Below are positions 5,659 through 5,741 of a DNA stretch of 5,741 nucleotides, piece after piece (position 1 is the first letter of the stretch; every line of letters begins with the position of its first letter). The position numbers were made by a program, and so were the translations under genes. This DNA comes from an uncultured Gemmatimonadales bacterium (GTDB lineage Bacteria; Gemmatimonadota; Gemmatimonadetes; Longimicrobiales; Gaopeijiaceae). A model generated the notes under the pieces. The model saw nothing but the letters and a program-made list of their open reading frames with translations, made no database searches and was not told the origin of the DNA. The DNA is taken from the NCBI GenBank assembly GCA_937983085.1, contig CALJKZ010000697.1:1-5741 (forward strand), read 5' to 3'.

Positions 5659-5741
5659 TCAGGTGGCTACGTCGAAGCCGGCCTCATTGAGCTCGGCGGC
5701 CTTGCGGGCGTCGTCCTCGCTGACGACCTGGCCGTCGAAGA
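5659..5741 (-). CDS. C-terminal 26 residues of an unrecognised protein (runs off the right edge)
   Basis: The minus strand is open from the window edge to a TGA at 5661-5659. The visible C-terminus contains FDGQVVSEDDARKAAELN and ends in GFDVAT. It is acidic, helix-prone and soluble-looking, with GC-rich third positions. The other two minus frames give stops or Arg/Pro/Ser-rich nonsense, and a strong terminator follows 60 nt after the stop, which together support this as a real gene end. The fragment is too short for a family call. Confidence 0.7.
   Translation of the reverse strand, partial: FDGQVVSEDDARKAAELNEAGFDVAT

Overview
The window is a GC-rich (roughly two-thirds G+C by eye), densely coding stretch of bacterial chromosome. 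The gene content is an ECF sigma factor with a zinc-finger anti-sigma factor, two amino-acid dehydrogenases and an exported M14 carboxypeptidase. This combination, the GC-rich codon use and GTG/CTG starts would fit a Gemmatimonadota-like or similar GC-rich environmental bacterium. That assignment is an inference from style, with no marker gene to support it. I see no tRNA, rRNA, mobile element or CRISPR array.

Layout. On the minus strand, reading from 2504 down to 1, there is a tight three-gene unit: ECF sigma factor (2504-1992), a membrane-anchored zinc-finger anti-sigma factor with an unusually long extracytoplasmic part (2008-683), and a leucine/phenylalanine/valine-type dehydrogenase (686 down past the window edge). 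The genes overlap by 17 nt and 4 nt, so the enzyme is very likely co-transcribed and translationally coupled with its sigma/anti-sigma pair. This dehydrogenase has a GTG start and no stop inside the window, so a simple ORF scan misses it.

A divergent intergenic region (2505-2710) separates this unit from a plus-strand saccharopine-dehydrogenase/lysine-6-dehydrogenase-like gene (about 2711-3844). The best start for that gene is a rare CTG with a strong Shine-Dalgarno sequence. The divergent region holds an imperfect 22-bp palindrome that could be an operator.

Converging on that gene is a minus-strand secreted M14 zinc carboxypeptidase (5501-3909) with a Sec signal peptide and complete zinc and catalytic residues. 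Upstream of it is a strong intrinsic terminator with a UUCG loop (about 5563-5599), which ends the transcript of a partial, unrecognised gene (5741-5659).

Together the window suggests amino-acid and peptide breakdown: a secreted carboxypeptidase that could release amino acids, and two dehydrogenases that could deaminate branched/aromatic amino acids and lysine-type substrates. One of the dehydrogenases sits in an operon with a membrane-sensed sigma switch. The functional link is an inference from arrangement. The sigma/anti-sigma/dehydrogenase fusion of regulation and metabolism is the most interesting candidate here.
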